From RGIG7378 sp045588325 (lineage in GTDB: Bacteria > Bacillota > Clostridia > RGIG7378): 22,542 nt of DNA. The notes beneath the pieces were generated by a model. That model made no database searches. It was not told the origin of the DNA and saw only the letters and a list, made by a program, of their open reading frames with translations. Positions 14,835 to 22,542 of this stretch are shown here, piece by piece. The stretch spans positions 1 to 22,542 of the forward strand of contig JAZNEA010000074.1 in NCBI GenBank assembly GCA_045588325.1. Direction: 5' to 3'. A program made the position numbers and the translations under genes. Within the stretch, counting starts at the first letter, position 1; every line of letters begins with the position of its first letter.

Positions 14835-16250
14835 ATGCGTAAAACTAAGATCATCTGCACCATCGGCCCTGCCAGCAACAATGAGACAACCCTCACTGCC
14901 ATGTGCAAGGCCGGCATGAACGTCGCCCGCCTGAATTTTTCACATGGTGACCATGCGGAGCAAAAAGACAAGGTGGATCTGATCAAAAGGGTGCGAGAGG
15001 CACTGGATCTGCCCATTGCCATTATGTTGGATACCAAGGGCCCTGAGTACCGCATCAAAACTTTCGCCAACCACTGCATCCATCTCAGCGAGGGAGATAA
15101 GTTCACATTCACCACCGACGACGTGGAGGGAGACAACACCAGGGTCTCCGTCACATATAAGCAGTTGGCCCAGGAACTACACCCCGGCGATACCGTCATG
15201 GTTTGCAACGGATTGGTGCAGCTGGTTGTAGACAGTATCTGTGGCAACGACGTGAACTGTACCGTTACTGCCGGAGGAGACGTTTCTGACCGCAAGAGCA
15301 TGAACTTCCCCAATAAGATACTGAATCACGACTACCTGAGTGACAACGACAAGGCTGACCTCTTGTTTGGCATCCAGAACGATGTGGACTTTGTTGCTGC
15401 ATCCTTTGTTTCGACCAAGCGCGATGCCCAGGCCCTCAGAGACTTCCTGGACCAGAATGGTGGCAAGGACATCAGCATTATCGCCAAAATTGAGAACAGA
15501 GCTGGCGTGGATAACATCGACGAGATTTGTGAGGTTGCAGACGGCATCATGGTTGCCCGTGGTGACCTGGGCGTGGAGATTCCATTTATCGAGGTTCCCT
15601 CCGTCCAAAAACAGCTCATCAACCGCTGCCGCTTGTTGGGTAAGAGGGTTATCACCGCCACAGAGATGCTGGAGACCATGATCCACAATGCAAGGCCTAC
15701 CCGAGCCGAGATTTCCGACGTGGCCAATGCCGTCTACGATGGTTCCTCAGCCATCATGCTTTCCGGAGAAACTGCCGCTGGCAAATACCCGGTGGAATCC
15801 GTCAAATACATGGCTGCCATCGCCGAATATACCGAGCAGCACATCGACTATTGCAGCTGGTTCGGCAAGACCGACTACAAGATTAATAATACATTGGACG
15901 CCATCTCACACTCCGCCTGCTCCATGGCAATTGACGTAGGCGCAAAGTGCATCGTCGTCAACTCCCTGTCTGGCCGCACCGTCCGCATGGTCAGCCGCTT
16001 CCGTAGCCCTGCAGACATCATCGGCATCACAACAGAGCCTAAGGCCTGGAGACAGCTGGGCATGAGCTGGGGCGTCATCCCCGTCCTCTCCGAGGAATAC
16101 AACTCTCTGGATATTGTTTTCTATCAGGGGCTTTCTAAGGCAAAGGACATACTTTGTTTACAAAAGGGAGACCTGGTGGTAATGACAGGGGGAATGATAA
16201 ATGGTAAAACAGGAAATACAGATACCATTAAGGTGGAGACTATAAAGTAG
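14835..16250 (+). CDS. pyk: Pyruvate kinase
   Basis: A 471-residue glycolytic enzyme (PEP + ADP to pyruvate + ATP). Motifs in order: MNVARLNFSHG (28-38, substrate R32), MLDTKGPEYR (64-73), the signature SIIAKIENRAGV (214-225) with K218 and E220, MVARGDLGVEIP (239-250) with D244, and ITATEMLETM (273-282). The barrel domain is interrupted by a B domain (about 70-165) and followed by the C-terminal regulatory domain. Length is like E. coli PykF; it lacks the extra PEP-utiliser-like domain of Bacillus enzymes. ATG at 14835 with GGAG at 14823-14826. It heads an apparent operon with a Na+/Pi transporter and decarboxylase subunits, 17 nt downstream. Confidence 0.96.
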   Translation: MRKTKIICTIGPASNNETTLTAMCKAGMNVARLNFSHGDHAEQKDKVDLIKRVREALDLPIAIMLDTKGPEYRIKTFANHCIHLSEGDKFTFTTDDVEGDNTRVSVTYKQLAQELHPGDTVMVCNGLVQLVVDSICGNDVNCTVTAGGDVSDRKSMNFPNKILNHDYLSDNDKADLLFGIQNDVDFVAASFVSTKRDAQALRDFLDQNGGKDISIIAKIENRAGVDNIDEICEVADGIMVARGDLGVEIPFIEVPSVQKQLINRCRLLGKRVITATEMLETMIHNARPTRAEISDVANAVYDGSSAIMLSGETAAGKYPVESVKYMAAIAEYTEQHIDYCSWFGKTDYKINNTLDAISHSACSMAIDVGAKCIVVNSLSGRTVRMVSRFRSPADIIGITTEPKAWRQLGMSWGVIPVLSEEYNSLDIVFYQGLSKAKDILCLQKGDLVVMTGGMINGKTGNTDTIKVETIK

Positions 16251-16267
16251 ACTACAAAGGAGGCTTT

Positions 16268-18010
16268 ATGGATATTTTTGACATATTAACTCTGATTGGA
16301 GGTCTGTGCTTGTTCCTCTTTGGAATGAACATCATGGGCGATTCTCTGGAAAGACGCGCCGGCGGCGGTCTTAAGTTGCTGCTTGGCAAGTTGACCAAGA
16401 ACAAACTGGCCGGATTTTTGACTGGCCTCGGCGTTACTGCCGTCATCCAGAGTTCCTCTGCCACCACTGTTATGGTTGTTGGTTTTGTAAACTCCGGTAT
16501 TATGTCCCTTAAGCAGGCCATTAACGTCATCATGGGTGCCAACGTTGGTACCACAGTAACCTCCTGGATCCTCAGCCTTAGTGGCATCTCCGGCGAGAGC
16601 ATCCTGATACAGCTGCTCAAACCCACTTCTTTTACCCCCATACTGGCCCTGATCGGTACAGCCATGATCATGTTTGGCAAGGGCTCCAAGAGCAAGGACA
16701 CCGGCACTATCCTGCTGGGCTTTGCCACCCTCATGTTTGGTATGGATACAATGACCGACGCCGTTTCTGGCCTGGCAGATATCCCCGCCTTCCAGAACAT
16801 GTTCCTGCTGTTTAAGAATCCCCTTCTTGGCTTGCTGGTAGGTGCTATTTTGACTGCCGTTATCCAGTCCAGTTCCGCCTCCGTAGGTATCCTGCAGGCC
16901 CTGGCTGCCACTGGTCAAGTCTCCTATGGTGCTGCCATCCCGATTATCATGGGTCAGAACATCGGTACATGTATCACCGCTATTCTCTCCTCTCTGGGCA
17001 CCAACAAGAACGCCAAGAGAGCAGCCTGCGTGCACCTTTCCTTTAACGTAATAGGTTCCTTAGTGTGGCTGATTATATATAGTATTATCTCATCCATATT
17101 CAAGCCTGCCCTGCTCAACGAGTCTGCATCTCTCCTGGGCATCGCTCTGGCACACTCTGCATTTAATATCCTGTGTACCTTGTTGCTGCTGCCTATGTCC
17201 GGCCTGTTGGAGCGCCTGGCCATTCGCCTGGTTCCCGACGACAAAAAGGCCGATTCCTACGAGGAATTGGACGAGCGTCTCCTGGCTACACCCCCGATTG
17301 CTCTGGAGCGCTGCAACACCTTGGTAAAAGAGATGGCCGACATGGCTGTAGAGGGTTTTTCCGATGCCATGGAAATGCTGTTTAACTACGACCCTGAGAT
17401 TGCACAAAAGATCCGCGACTACGAGGGCAAAACCGACCACTACGAGGACATCCTGGGCACATACCTGGTCAAACTCAGCGAGAACCAGATGTCCGACACC
17501 GACAGCAGTACTGTCTCAAAGCTACTTAAGCTAATCGGTGATTTTGAGCGCATCTCTGACCACAGCGTCAACATCCTGGAGTCCGCATTGGAACTCAAGG
17601 ACAAGGAGGTTTATCTGTCCGCCGTTGCCAAGCAGGAGTTGGACGTTATCAGAAACGCCATGACAGAAATCCTGGACCTGGCTCGCAGTTCATACATAGA
17701 CGACAACCTGGATATGGCCCGCCTGGTAGAGCCTCTGGAGGAGGTCATCGACGACCTCAAGGCCGCCCTGCGCAACCACCATATCAAGAGACTTAAGTCC
17801 GGTGACTGCTCCATCGAGGTTGGCTTTGTCTGGGCCGACATCCTGACAGACTTGGAGCGTGCCTCCGACCACTGTGCCAACATTGCCGTTTGTGTCATAG
17901 ATTCTGCTCAAAATAATATGAATTTGCACGAATCCGAAAAAACTCTACGAATTGACAATATGGACTACAGCAAGCAATTTGAGTATTATAAAAACAAATA
18001 TGCTCTGTAA
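16268..18010 (+). CDS. Na+/phosphate cotransporter family protein with PhoU-like C-terminal domain
   Basis: A 580-residue membrane protein. The N-terminal part (about 1-320) holds two inverted Na/Pi repeats, each with the signature QSSSA: VIQSSSATTVMVVGF (60-74) and VIQSSSASVGILQAL (199-213); G-x-N-x-G-T motifs (GANVGT 90-95, GQNIGT 229-234) follow each. The C-terminal part (about 340-560) is soluble and helical with the PhoU-like pattern (FERISDHSVNI, LERASDHCANI). The family imports phosphate with Na+ or, in some bacteria, exports it. ATG at 16268 has a consensus AAGGAGG at 16257-16263. It lies in the pyk operon, 24 nt before the decarboxylase beta subunit. Confidence 0.93.
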   Translation: MDIFDILTLIGGLCLFLFGMNIMGDSLERRAGGGLKLLLGKLTKNKLAGFLTGLGVTAVIQSSSATTVMVVGFVNSGIMSLKQAINVIMGANVGTTVTSWILSLSGISGESILIQLLKPTSFTPILALIGTAMIMFGKGSKSKDTGTILLGFATLMFGMDTMTDAVSGLADIPAFQNMFLLFKNPLLGLLVGAILTAVIQSSSASVGILQALAATGQVSYGAAIPIIMGQNIGTCITAILSSLGTNKNAKRAACVHLSFNVIGSLVWLIIYSIISSIFKPALLNESASLLGIALAHSAFNILCTLLLLPMSGLLERLAIRLVPDDKKADSYEELDERLLATPPIALERCNTLVKEMADMAVEGFSDAMEMLFNYDPEIAQKIRDYEGKTDHYEDILGTYLVKLSENQMSDTDSSTVSKLLKLIGDFERISDHSVNILESALELKDKEVYLSAVAKQELDVIRNAMTEILDLARSSYIDDNLDMARLVEPLEEVIDDLKAALRNHHIKRLKSGDCSIEVGFVWADILTDLERASDHCANIAVCVIDSAQNNMNLHESEKTLRIDNMDYSKQFEYYKNKYAL

Positions 18011-18034
18011 TGCATAGAAACTATAGGAGGAACT

Positions 18035-19186
18035 ATGAGTTTTTTGATTGAAGGCATAATGGCCATTACCTGGAAACAGCTGGTAATGTACGCCGTAGGC
18101 CTGCTGCTGATTTATCTCGCTATCAAGAAGGACTACGAGCCTTCTCTGTTGATGCCCATGGGCTTTGGTGCTATTTTGGTCAACCTGCCCTTCTCCGGCG
18201 CACTTAACCAGCACATGGAGGGTATCGGTGAGGTTCGAGGTATCATCGAGTGGATGTTCGACATCGGTATTGAGGCCTCTGAGGCCCTGCCTCTCCTGTT
18301 GTTTATCGGTATTGGTGCCATGATCGACTTTGGCCCGCTGCTGTCCAACCCCAAGATGTTCCTGTTCGGTGCTGCTGCACAGTTTGGTATCTTTGCTGTA
18401 CTTACCGTTTCCGTTCTCTGCGGTTTCGACCTCAAGGACGCTGCATCCATCGGTATTATCGGTGCTGCTGACGGCCCAACAGCTATTTTGGTATCTCAGG
18501 TGCTCAAGTCCAACTACATTGGCCCCATCGCCGTTGCTGCTTATTCCTACATGGCCCTGGTTCCAATCATCCAGCCCGCAGTTATTAAGACAGTTACCAC
18601 CAAAAAAGAGCGCCGCATCCGCATGGCATACAACCCTGCTGGCGTTTCCAAGGGAATGAGAATCGCCTTCCCCATCATCGTAACTGCTATCGCAGGACTC
18701 ATTGCTCCCTCATCCGTTTCCCTGCTGGGATTCCTCATGTTCGGTAACTTGCTGAGAGAGTGTGGCAACCTGAACTCCCTGTCTGAGACAGCACAGTCCT
18801 CGCTGGCCAACCTTATCACTGTTGTTTTGGGTATCACCATTTCCTATAGTATGGTTGCTGAGAACTTTGTTAAGTGGGAGACATTGCTCATCATGGGCCT
18901 GGGTCTCGTAGCATTTGTCTTTGACACAGTTGCTGGCGTTATGTTCGCCAAGTTCCTTAACCTGTTCTCCAAGAACAAGATCAACCCCATGGTTGGCGCT
19001 GCAGGTATTTCTGCATTCCCCATGTCCGCCAGAGTTATCCAGAAGTTGGGTCAGGCAGAGGACAATCAGAACTTCCTGCTGATGCACGCTGTTGGCGCAA
19101 ACGTTTCTGGACAGATCGCATCTGTTCTGGCCGGTGGTATGATTCTCAATCTGCTGCCCGATATGTTAAAGGCAATAGGAGGTTAA
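18035..19186 (+). CDS. Sodium ion-translocating decarboxylase, beta subunit (OadB/GcdB/MmdB family)
   Basis: A 383-residue polytopic membrane protein, the Na+-pumping subunit of biotin-dependent decarboxylases. Hallmarks are LLFIGIGAMIDFGPLL (88-103), IGIIGAADGPTAI (139-151) with the conserved aspartate D146 that corresponds to D203 of Klebsiella OadB, and NPMVGAAGISAFPMSARV (317-334). Length (about 380) is nearer to glutaconyl-CoA or methylmalonyl-CoA decarboxylase beta subunits than to OadB (about 430), so the acyl substrate is not certain. ATG at 18035 with AGGAGG. The next gene is a tiny gamma-like subunit; no carboxyltransferase or biotin carrier is in the window. Confidence 0.93.
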   Translation: MSFLIEGIMAITWKQLVMYAVGLLLIYLAIKKDYEPSLLMPMGFGAILVNLPFSGALNQHMEGIGEVRGIIEWMFDIGIEASEALPLLLFIGIGAMIDFGPLLSNPKMFLFGAAAQFGIFAVLTVSVLCGFDLKDAASIGIIGAADGPTAILVSQVLKSNYIGPIAVAAYSYMALVPIIQPAVIKTVTTKKERRIRMAYNPAGVSKGMRIAFPIIVTAIAGLIAPSSVSLLGFLMFGNLLRECGNLNSLSETAQSSLANLITVVLGITISYSMVAENFVKWETLLIMGLGLVAFVFDTVAGVMFAKFLNLFSKNKINPMVGAAGISAFPMSARVIQKLGQAEDNQNFLLMHAVGANVSGQIASVLAGGMILNLLPDMLKAIGG

Positions 19187-19187
19187 T

Positions 19188-19313
19188 ATGAGTCCAGAAT
19201 TACTTGCTTCTCTTAAGATTATGGGCCTGGGCATGCTGGGTATCTTTCTGGTAATGTCACTCATTGCCCTGATCGTATTCGTTGCCTCTAAGATCGCCTC
19301 TAAGAAGGCATAA
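19188..19313 (+). CDS. Small OadG-like gamma subunit (41 aa)
   Basis: A short gene starting one base after the beta-subunit stop, with AGGAGG at 19177-19182. The 41 residues begin MSPELLASLKIMGLGMLGIF, continue as one hydrophobic helix and end in a lysine-rich tail (SKIASKKA). The MGLGMLGIFLV segment fits the OadG/GcdD membrane anchor that tethers decarboxylase subunits, but the usual soluble, often zinc-binding, C-terminal tail is missing. Position directly behind an OadB-type gene supports the call. It is easily missed by gene callers because of its length. Confidence 0.75.
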   Translation: MSPELLASLKIMGLGMLGIFLVMSLIALIVFVASKIASKKA

Positions 19314-19328
19314 AACAAAACATATGAC

Positions 19329-19363
19329 AAAGGCGTTTCCCCAAATGAGGAAGCGCCTTTTTT
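19329..19363. terminator. Intrinsic terminator of the pyk operon, shared with tspO
   Basis: AAAGGCGTTTCC (19329-19340) pairs with GGAAGCGCCTTT (19349-19360), one G-T pair, followed by further T residues to 19363. The reverse strand also ends in CCTTTG, so it may serve the convergent tspO gene. Confidence 0.85.
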
Positions 19364-19369
19364 GTTGCC

Positions 19370-19840
19370 TCAGTTTAGCATGGCCACCGCCAGATTCAAA
19401 TACCCTGCAAAGGTTACCCACAGCAGATAGGGCAGCATGAGCCACCCGGCGGCAGGCGCAATCCTGCGGAACTGCAGCAGTGTGACCAAAATCAGCACCC
19501 ACAGCAACACCAGCCAGGCAAAAGCCAGATAGAACATCCCCAGATTAAAGAACAGCACGCTCCACACAAAGTTGAACACCAACTGAATGCCGTACAGCTT
19601 GAGGGCGTTGCGCACCACCAAGCTATCGGGGTCGCGCCTGAGCACCAGATAGGATGCGATACCCATAAGGACGAACAGCACGGTCCATACTATGGGAAAC
19701 AGCCATCCAGGGGGCGACAGCGGTGGCTGATTGAGCGTGGCGTACTTCTCCATCTCGCTGCGTGTTACCAAGGCAGAAAGGCCGCCCACCAGCAGCGGAA
19801 TCGCTATGCAGACGAACAGGCTTAGCTTTCTATTCTTCAT
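19370..19840 (-). CDS. tspO: TspO/MBR family membrane protein
   Basis: A 156-residue protein with five predicted membrane helices, the standard TspO size. Signature segments are PPGWLFPIVWT (43-53), LMGIASYLV (58-66), QLVFNFVWSVLFF (86-98) and LPYLLWVTFAGYLNL (136-150). TspO proteins bind porphyrins and lipophilic ligands and act in stress and tetrapyrrole handling; a precise role here is unknown. The ATG has GAGGG a few bases upstream. It is a stand-alone gene convergent with the pyk operon and divergent from the Fic/R-M module. Confidence 0.93.
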   Translation of the reverse strand: MKNRKLSLFVCIAIPLLVGGLSALVTRSEMEKYATLNQPPLSPPGWLFPIVWTVLFVLMGIASYLVLRRDPDSLVVRNALKLYGIQLVFNFVWSVLFFNLGMFYLAFAWLVLLWVLILVTLLQFRRIAPAAGWLMLPYLLWVTFAGYLNLAVAMLN

Positions 19841-19937
19841 ATAACCCTCGAAAACAGTTTTGGATTAGTTTATGCAAAAGCGCGGAATATATGTTACTTT
19901 GAAGCGCTGTTGCAGAGCTTAGGAGAGACAAAATATG

Positions 19938-20081
19938 CAGATAATAACTAAGAGATAAGAGTGAAGAAAGTGGGTTAGTGAAGAGTTGGTCATCTCTTTA
20001 CTCATACCTATCCAACTTTATTCACTCTTCACTCTTAACTTTTATCTGACTTATTCACTTTTATCTCTTAGTTATTATCTG
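19938..20081. repeat. Palindromic element with 28-bp terminal inverted repeats
   Basis: The ends 19938-19965 and 20054-20081 are inverted repeats matching at 27 of 28 bases (outermost CAGATAATAACTAAGAG). The interior holds a second, shifted set of heptad complements (GTGAAGAAAGT against ACTTTATTCAC). Segment 19946-19979 is shared with 398-431 and 13033-13066. It encodes no protein and I see no clear target-site duplication. It lies in the gap between tspO and the Fic/R-M genes. Confidence 0.88.
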
Positions 20082-20205
20082 ATCTTTTCACTTACCGGAA
20101 AAGTGTAGAAATACGCAAAATTCCCGAAAGTGGGGCAGGGTGTGCGCGTCGGTTCTTGTCGAAAATGGTTGTGTCTCCCACATTTTAATATCGCTATTTT
20201 TATTT
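20082..20205. other. Non-coding stretch between repeat element and Fic operator
   Basis: No open frame of note, no tRNA and no recognisable repeat copy. It contains a short CACTT/AAGTG complement (20089-20105) and a G+T-rich patch (about 20130-20180), then turns AT-rich toward the operator. It may be left over from the integration of the downstream module. Confidence 0.4.
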
Positions 20206-20237
20206 AATTTAGTCATTTGCGCCTAAATGACTAAATT
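20206..20237. promoter_or_regulatory. Operator: 13-bp perfect inverted repeat before the fic promoter
   Basis: AATTTAGTCATTT (20206-20218) and AAATGACTAAATT (20225-20237) are exact inverted repeats around GCGCCT, ending three bases before the -35. A partial further site (TTTAG...AATGAC, 20248-20260) lies inside the promoter spacer. This is a typical dimeric repressor operator. The Fic protein's own C-terminal winged helix is one candidate to bind it. Confidence 0.7.
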
Positions 20238-20240
20238 GTA

Positions 20241-20268
20241 TTGACGTTTAGCTGTAATGACATATAAT
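20241..20268 (+). promoter_or_regulatory. Promoter of the fic-hsdM module
   Basis: TTGACG (20241-20246) and perfect TATAAT (20263-20268), spacing 16 nt, about 30 nt upstream of the fic start. Each box is close to the sigma-A consensus. Confidence 0.7.
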
Positions 20269-20298
20269 AAAAGCAGACTTCCTCCATGAGGCGAAAAC

Positions 20299-21345
20299 AT
20301 GCATAATTTCAACTATGAAAAGATATATTCTGAGTTGCTCACGCCAGAAATTGTGCAGCTGCTGTCACAGATTCACGAGCACAAAGGCGAACTTGCAAAG
20401 GTTCAGGGGGACGATCTGACCCATCTGATTGAGATTGCACGCATTCAGAGCACCGAGGCTTCCAACCGAATTGAGGGTATCTATACCTCCAATGAACGTC
20501 TGCACAAAATCGTTAAGGACAAGACCACACCCCACAATCGGAGCGAGAAGGAGATCGCAGGCTACCGTGACGTGTTATCCACAATCCACGAAAGCTATGA
20601 CTATATTCCAGTAAAACCCGGTATGATTTTGCAGCTCCATAGGGATCTGTATAAATTTAGCGGCATGAGCATTGGCGGCAATTACAAAACTTCTGATAAT
20701 GTGATTAGCGAGGAAGACGAACAGGGCCATAAGCTCATCCGCTTCCACCCGGTTCCCGCCTGGGAGACTCCGGAAGCCATGGAGCAGTTGTGTCAGGCGT
20801 ATAACGATCTTTGTAACGATGGTCAGTATGACCCCCTGCTGATGATTCCAGTGTTCATTCTGGACTTTCTCTGCATCCATCCCTTCAACGACGGCAACGG
20901 CAGAATGAGCCGCTTGCTAACGTTGCTTCTGTTGTACCGCGCTGGCTATCATGTTGGTAAGTACATCAGTATTGAAAAATTAATTGAGCGCACAAAGGCT
21001 TCTTATTATGACGACTTGCAGGAGAGTTCCAATGGCTGGCATGTAGGGGAGAATAACTATATTCCTTTCACCACATACCAGTTGGGCGTAATTTTGGCAG
21101 CCTACCGAGAATTCTCTAACCGAGTAAAGATTGTAACGGATACCACCCGAAAACCCAACCGTGTTCGTGAAATCATCAAAGAAACCCTTGGCAAAATCAC
21201 AAAGGCAGAAATCATGCAGCAGTGCCCAGACGTCAGTCAGACCACCATTCAGCGAACTCTAAACGATCTTGTCAAGAGCGGCGAGATCATCAAAATCGGT
21301 GGCGGCCGCTATACTTCTTACTCTTGGAACAGGGAGATTGACTAA
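20299..21345 (+). CDS. Fic family protein with C-terminal winged helix
   Basis: A 348-residue Fic enzyme, expected to AMPylate (or otherwise modify) target proteins. The complete active motif HPFNDGNGRMSR (194-205) is present. An N-terminal inhibitory helix with the class II pattern (S/T)xxxE(G/N), SNRIEG (55-60), should block ATP use until released. The C-terminal part (about 285-345) looks like a winged helix (ITKAEIMQQ, SQTTIQRTLNDLVKSGEI). ATG at 20299 with GAGGCG at 20288-20293. hsdM starts one base after the stop, so both are one transcript. The target is unknown; linkage to type I R-M suggests a regulatory or defence role. Confidence 0.93.
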   Translation: MHNFNYEKIYSELLTPEIVQLLSQIHEHKGELAKVQGDDLTHLIEIARIQSTEASNRIEGIYTSNERLHKIVKDKTTPHNRSEKEIAGYRDVLSTIHESYDYIPVKPGMILQLHRDLYKFSGMSIGGNYKTSDNVISEEDEQGHKLIRFHPVPAWETPEAMEQLCQAYNDLCNDGQYDPLLMIPVFILDFLCIHPFNDGNGRMSRLLTLLLLYRAGYHVGKYISIEKLIERTKASYYDDLQESSNGWHVGENNYIPFTTYQLGVILAAYREFSNRVKIVTDTTRKPNRVREIIKETLGKITKAEIMQQCPDVSQTTIQRTLNDLVKSGEIIKIGGGRYTSYSWNREID

Positions 21346-21346
21346 T

Positions 21347-22542
21347 ATGATTACAGGTGAATTGAAAAACCGAATTGACAGCTTGTGGGATATTTTTGCC
21401 GCTGGCGGTTTGGTTAACCCTTTGGATGTAATCGAACAGATTACCTACTTGATGTTTATCCACGACTTGGACTCCACGGATAATCTCCGCGCAAAAGAGA
21501 GCGCCATGTTAGGTCTGCCGTTCAAAAGCATCTTTGCGGATGAAGTGGAGATTGGCGAGCGGAAGGTTGATGGCAAGCAATTGAAATGGTCGGTGTTCCA
21601 TGATTTTGACGCAGGTAGAATGTATTCTGTTATGCAGGAATGGATCTTCCCTTTCATTAAGAATTTGGGTAGTGGCAAAGACAGTGCCTATTCCAAGTAC
21701 ATGAGTGATGCCATCTTCAAGTTGCCTACCCCCCTGCTACTGAGCAAGGTTGTCGACTGCCTTGACCAGATTTATGACCAGATGGATAAAGAAAAGGACA
21801 GCGATATTCGTGGCGATGTCTACGAATATCTTCTCTCCAAGATTGCACAATCTGGTCTCAACGGTCAGTTCCGCACTCCCCGCCATATCATAAAGATGAT
21901 GGTTGAGCTGATGCAACCAAAGCCTGAGTTTACCATCTGCGACCCAGCATGTGGAACAGCCGGTTTCTTAGTGGCATCGGAGGAATACCTGATGGCCAAC
22001 CACAAGAAAGAAATCTTTTTTGATCGAATTAAGAAAGACCACTTCTTAAACCATATGTTCTTTGGCTATGACATGGACCGTACTATGTTGCGCATCGGAG
22101 CCATGAACATGATGACCCATGGCGTTGACAGCCCCTTTATCGAGTACAGGGACAGCCTCTCGGACCAAAATCCCGATAAAGAAAAGTTCGACCTGATTCT
22201 TGCTAATCCTCCTTTTAAGGGCAGTCTCGATGCAGACACTGTGTCTGCTGATTTGCTTAAGGTCTGCAAAACCAAGAAGACGGAGTTGCTGTTCTTAGCT
22301 CTCTTTTTGCGGATGCTTAAGACCGGCGGACGGTGTGCATGCATCGTTCCTGACGGTGTGTTGTTTGGTTCTTCCACTGCCCACAAAGCGATCCGCAAGG
22401 AACTGGTGGAAGGTAACCGCCTGGAAGCGGTCATCTCCATGCCCTCCGGGGTGTTCAAACCCTATGCAGGTGTGTCTACAGGTATTCTGATATTCACCAA
22501 GACCGGACACGGTGGTACAGATAATGTCTGGTTCTATGATAT
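21347..22542 (+). CDS. hsdM: Type I restriction-modification methylase subunit HsdM (partial, 3' end outside)
   Basis: An open frame of 398 complete codons that runs off the right edge. The N-terminal helical domain (about 1-165) is followed by the N6-adenine methylase core: the SAM-binding motif DPACGTAGFL (199-208) and the catalytic NPPF (287-290), with QFRTPRHI upstream as in HsdM proteins. It methylates the recognition site as part of the M2S complex. It is translationally close to fic (one-base gap, ATG 21347-21349). hsdS and hsdR should follow beyond the window. No frameshift is seen in the visible part. Confidence 0.92.
   Translation, partial: MITGELKNRIDSLWDIFAAGGLVNPLDVIEQITYLMFIHDLDSTDNLRAKESAMLGLPFKSIFADEVEIGERKVDGKQLKWSVFHDFDAGRMYSVMQEWIFPFIKNLGSGKDSAYSKYMSDAIFKLPTPLLLSKVVDCLDQIYDQMDKEKDSDIRGDVYEYLLSKIAQSGLNGQFRTPRHIIKMMVELMQPKPEFTICDPACGTAGFLVASEEYLMANHKKEIFFDRIKKDHFLNHMFFGYDMDRTMLRIGAMNMMTHGVDSPFIEYRDSLSDQNPDKEKFDLILANPPFKGSLDADTVSADLLKVCKTKKTELLFLALFLRMLKTGGRCACIVPDGVLFGSSTAHKAIRKELVEGNRLEAVISMPSGVFKPYAGVSTGILIFTKTGHGGTDNVWFYD

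Noticed and set aside
19938..20081. Autonomous insertion sequence
   Set aside because: The element is only 144 bp and has no transposase frame; at most it is a non-autonomous MITE-like unit.

Overview
The window reads as a bacterial chromosome segment, most likely from Bacillota, class Clostridia (an anaerobic gut-type organism). The grounds are strong GGAGG-type ribosome binding sites in front of most genes, short directional operons closed by intrinsic terminators, a Na+-translocating decarboxylase membrane subunit, an M32 carboxypeptidase, a TspO protein and zinc-ribbon ABC exporters. I cannot name a genus from sequence alone.

Layout. (1) 1-851: the 3' end of an unrecognised gene and a reverse-strand thioredoxin, separated by a composite hairpin element. 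(2) 978-6808: a four-gene operon with two ABC exporters, each carrying a cytosolic N-terminal domain and a zinc ribbon, a DUF1854 protein between them, and a pseudouridine synthase. (3) 7091-8182: a lipoprotein of unknown function; convergent to it is nagB (8266-8979). (4) 9210-11641: a CopZ-like chaperone overlapping a CopA copper ATPase. (5) 11705-12100: a reverse-strand SecB-like chaperone. (6) 12359-14658: sfsA and an M32 metallocarboxypeptidase, with hairpin elements on both sides of sfsA. (7) 14835-19313: pyruvate kinase, a Na+/phosphate cotransporter-PhoU protein, a decarboxylase beta subunit and a 41-residue gamma-like anchor, apparently one transcript. (8) 19370-19840: reverse-strand TspO. 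(9) 20206-22542: an accessory module with an operator and promoter, a Fic protein and the start of a type I R-M methylase (hsdM) that runs off the window.

The feature that ties the window together is a family of palindromic, heptad-based repeats at four intergenic loci (199-536, 12177-12345, 13025-13134, 19938-20081). They are built from 7-nt units such as AAGTGAA, AAGAGTT and AAAAGTT on one side and the complements TTTTCAC and TTTTAAC on the other. They sit against gene ends, supply the stop codons of at least two genes, and one lies at the edge of the Fic/R-M module.

The best candidates for under-described biology are these repeats, the zinc-ribbon ABC/DUF1854/ABC cassette, the sodium-linked pyk operon with its tiny gamma subunit and no alpha subunit in view, and the operator-controlled Fic-hsdM pair. 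All family calls rest on motifs read by eye; no database search was run.
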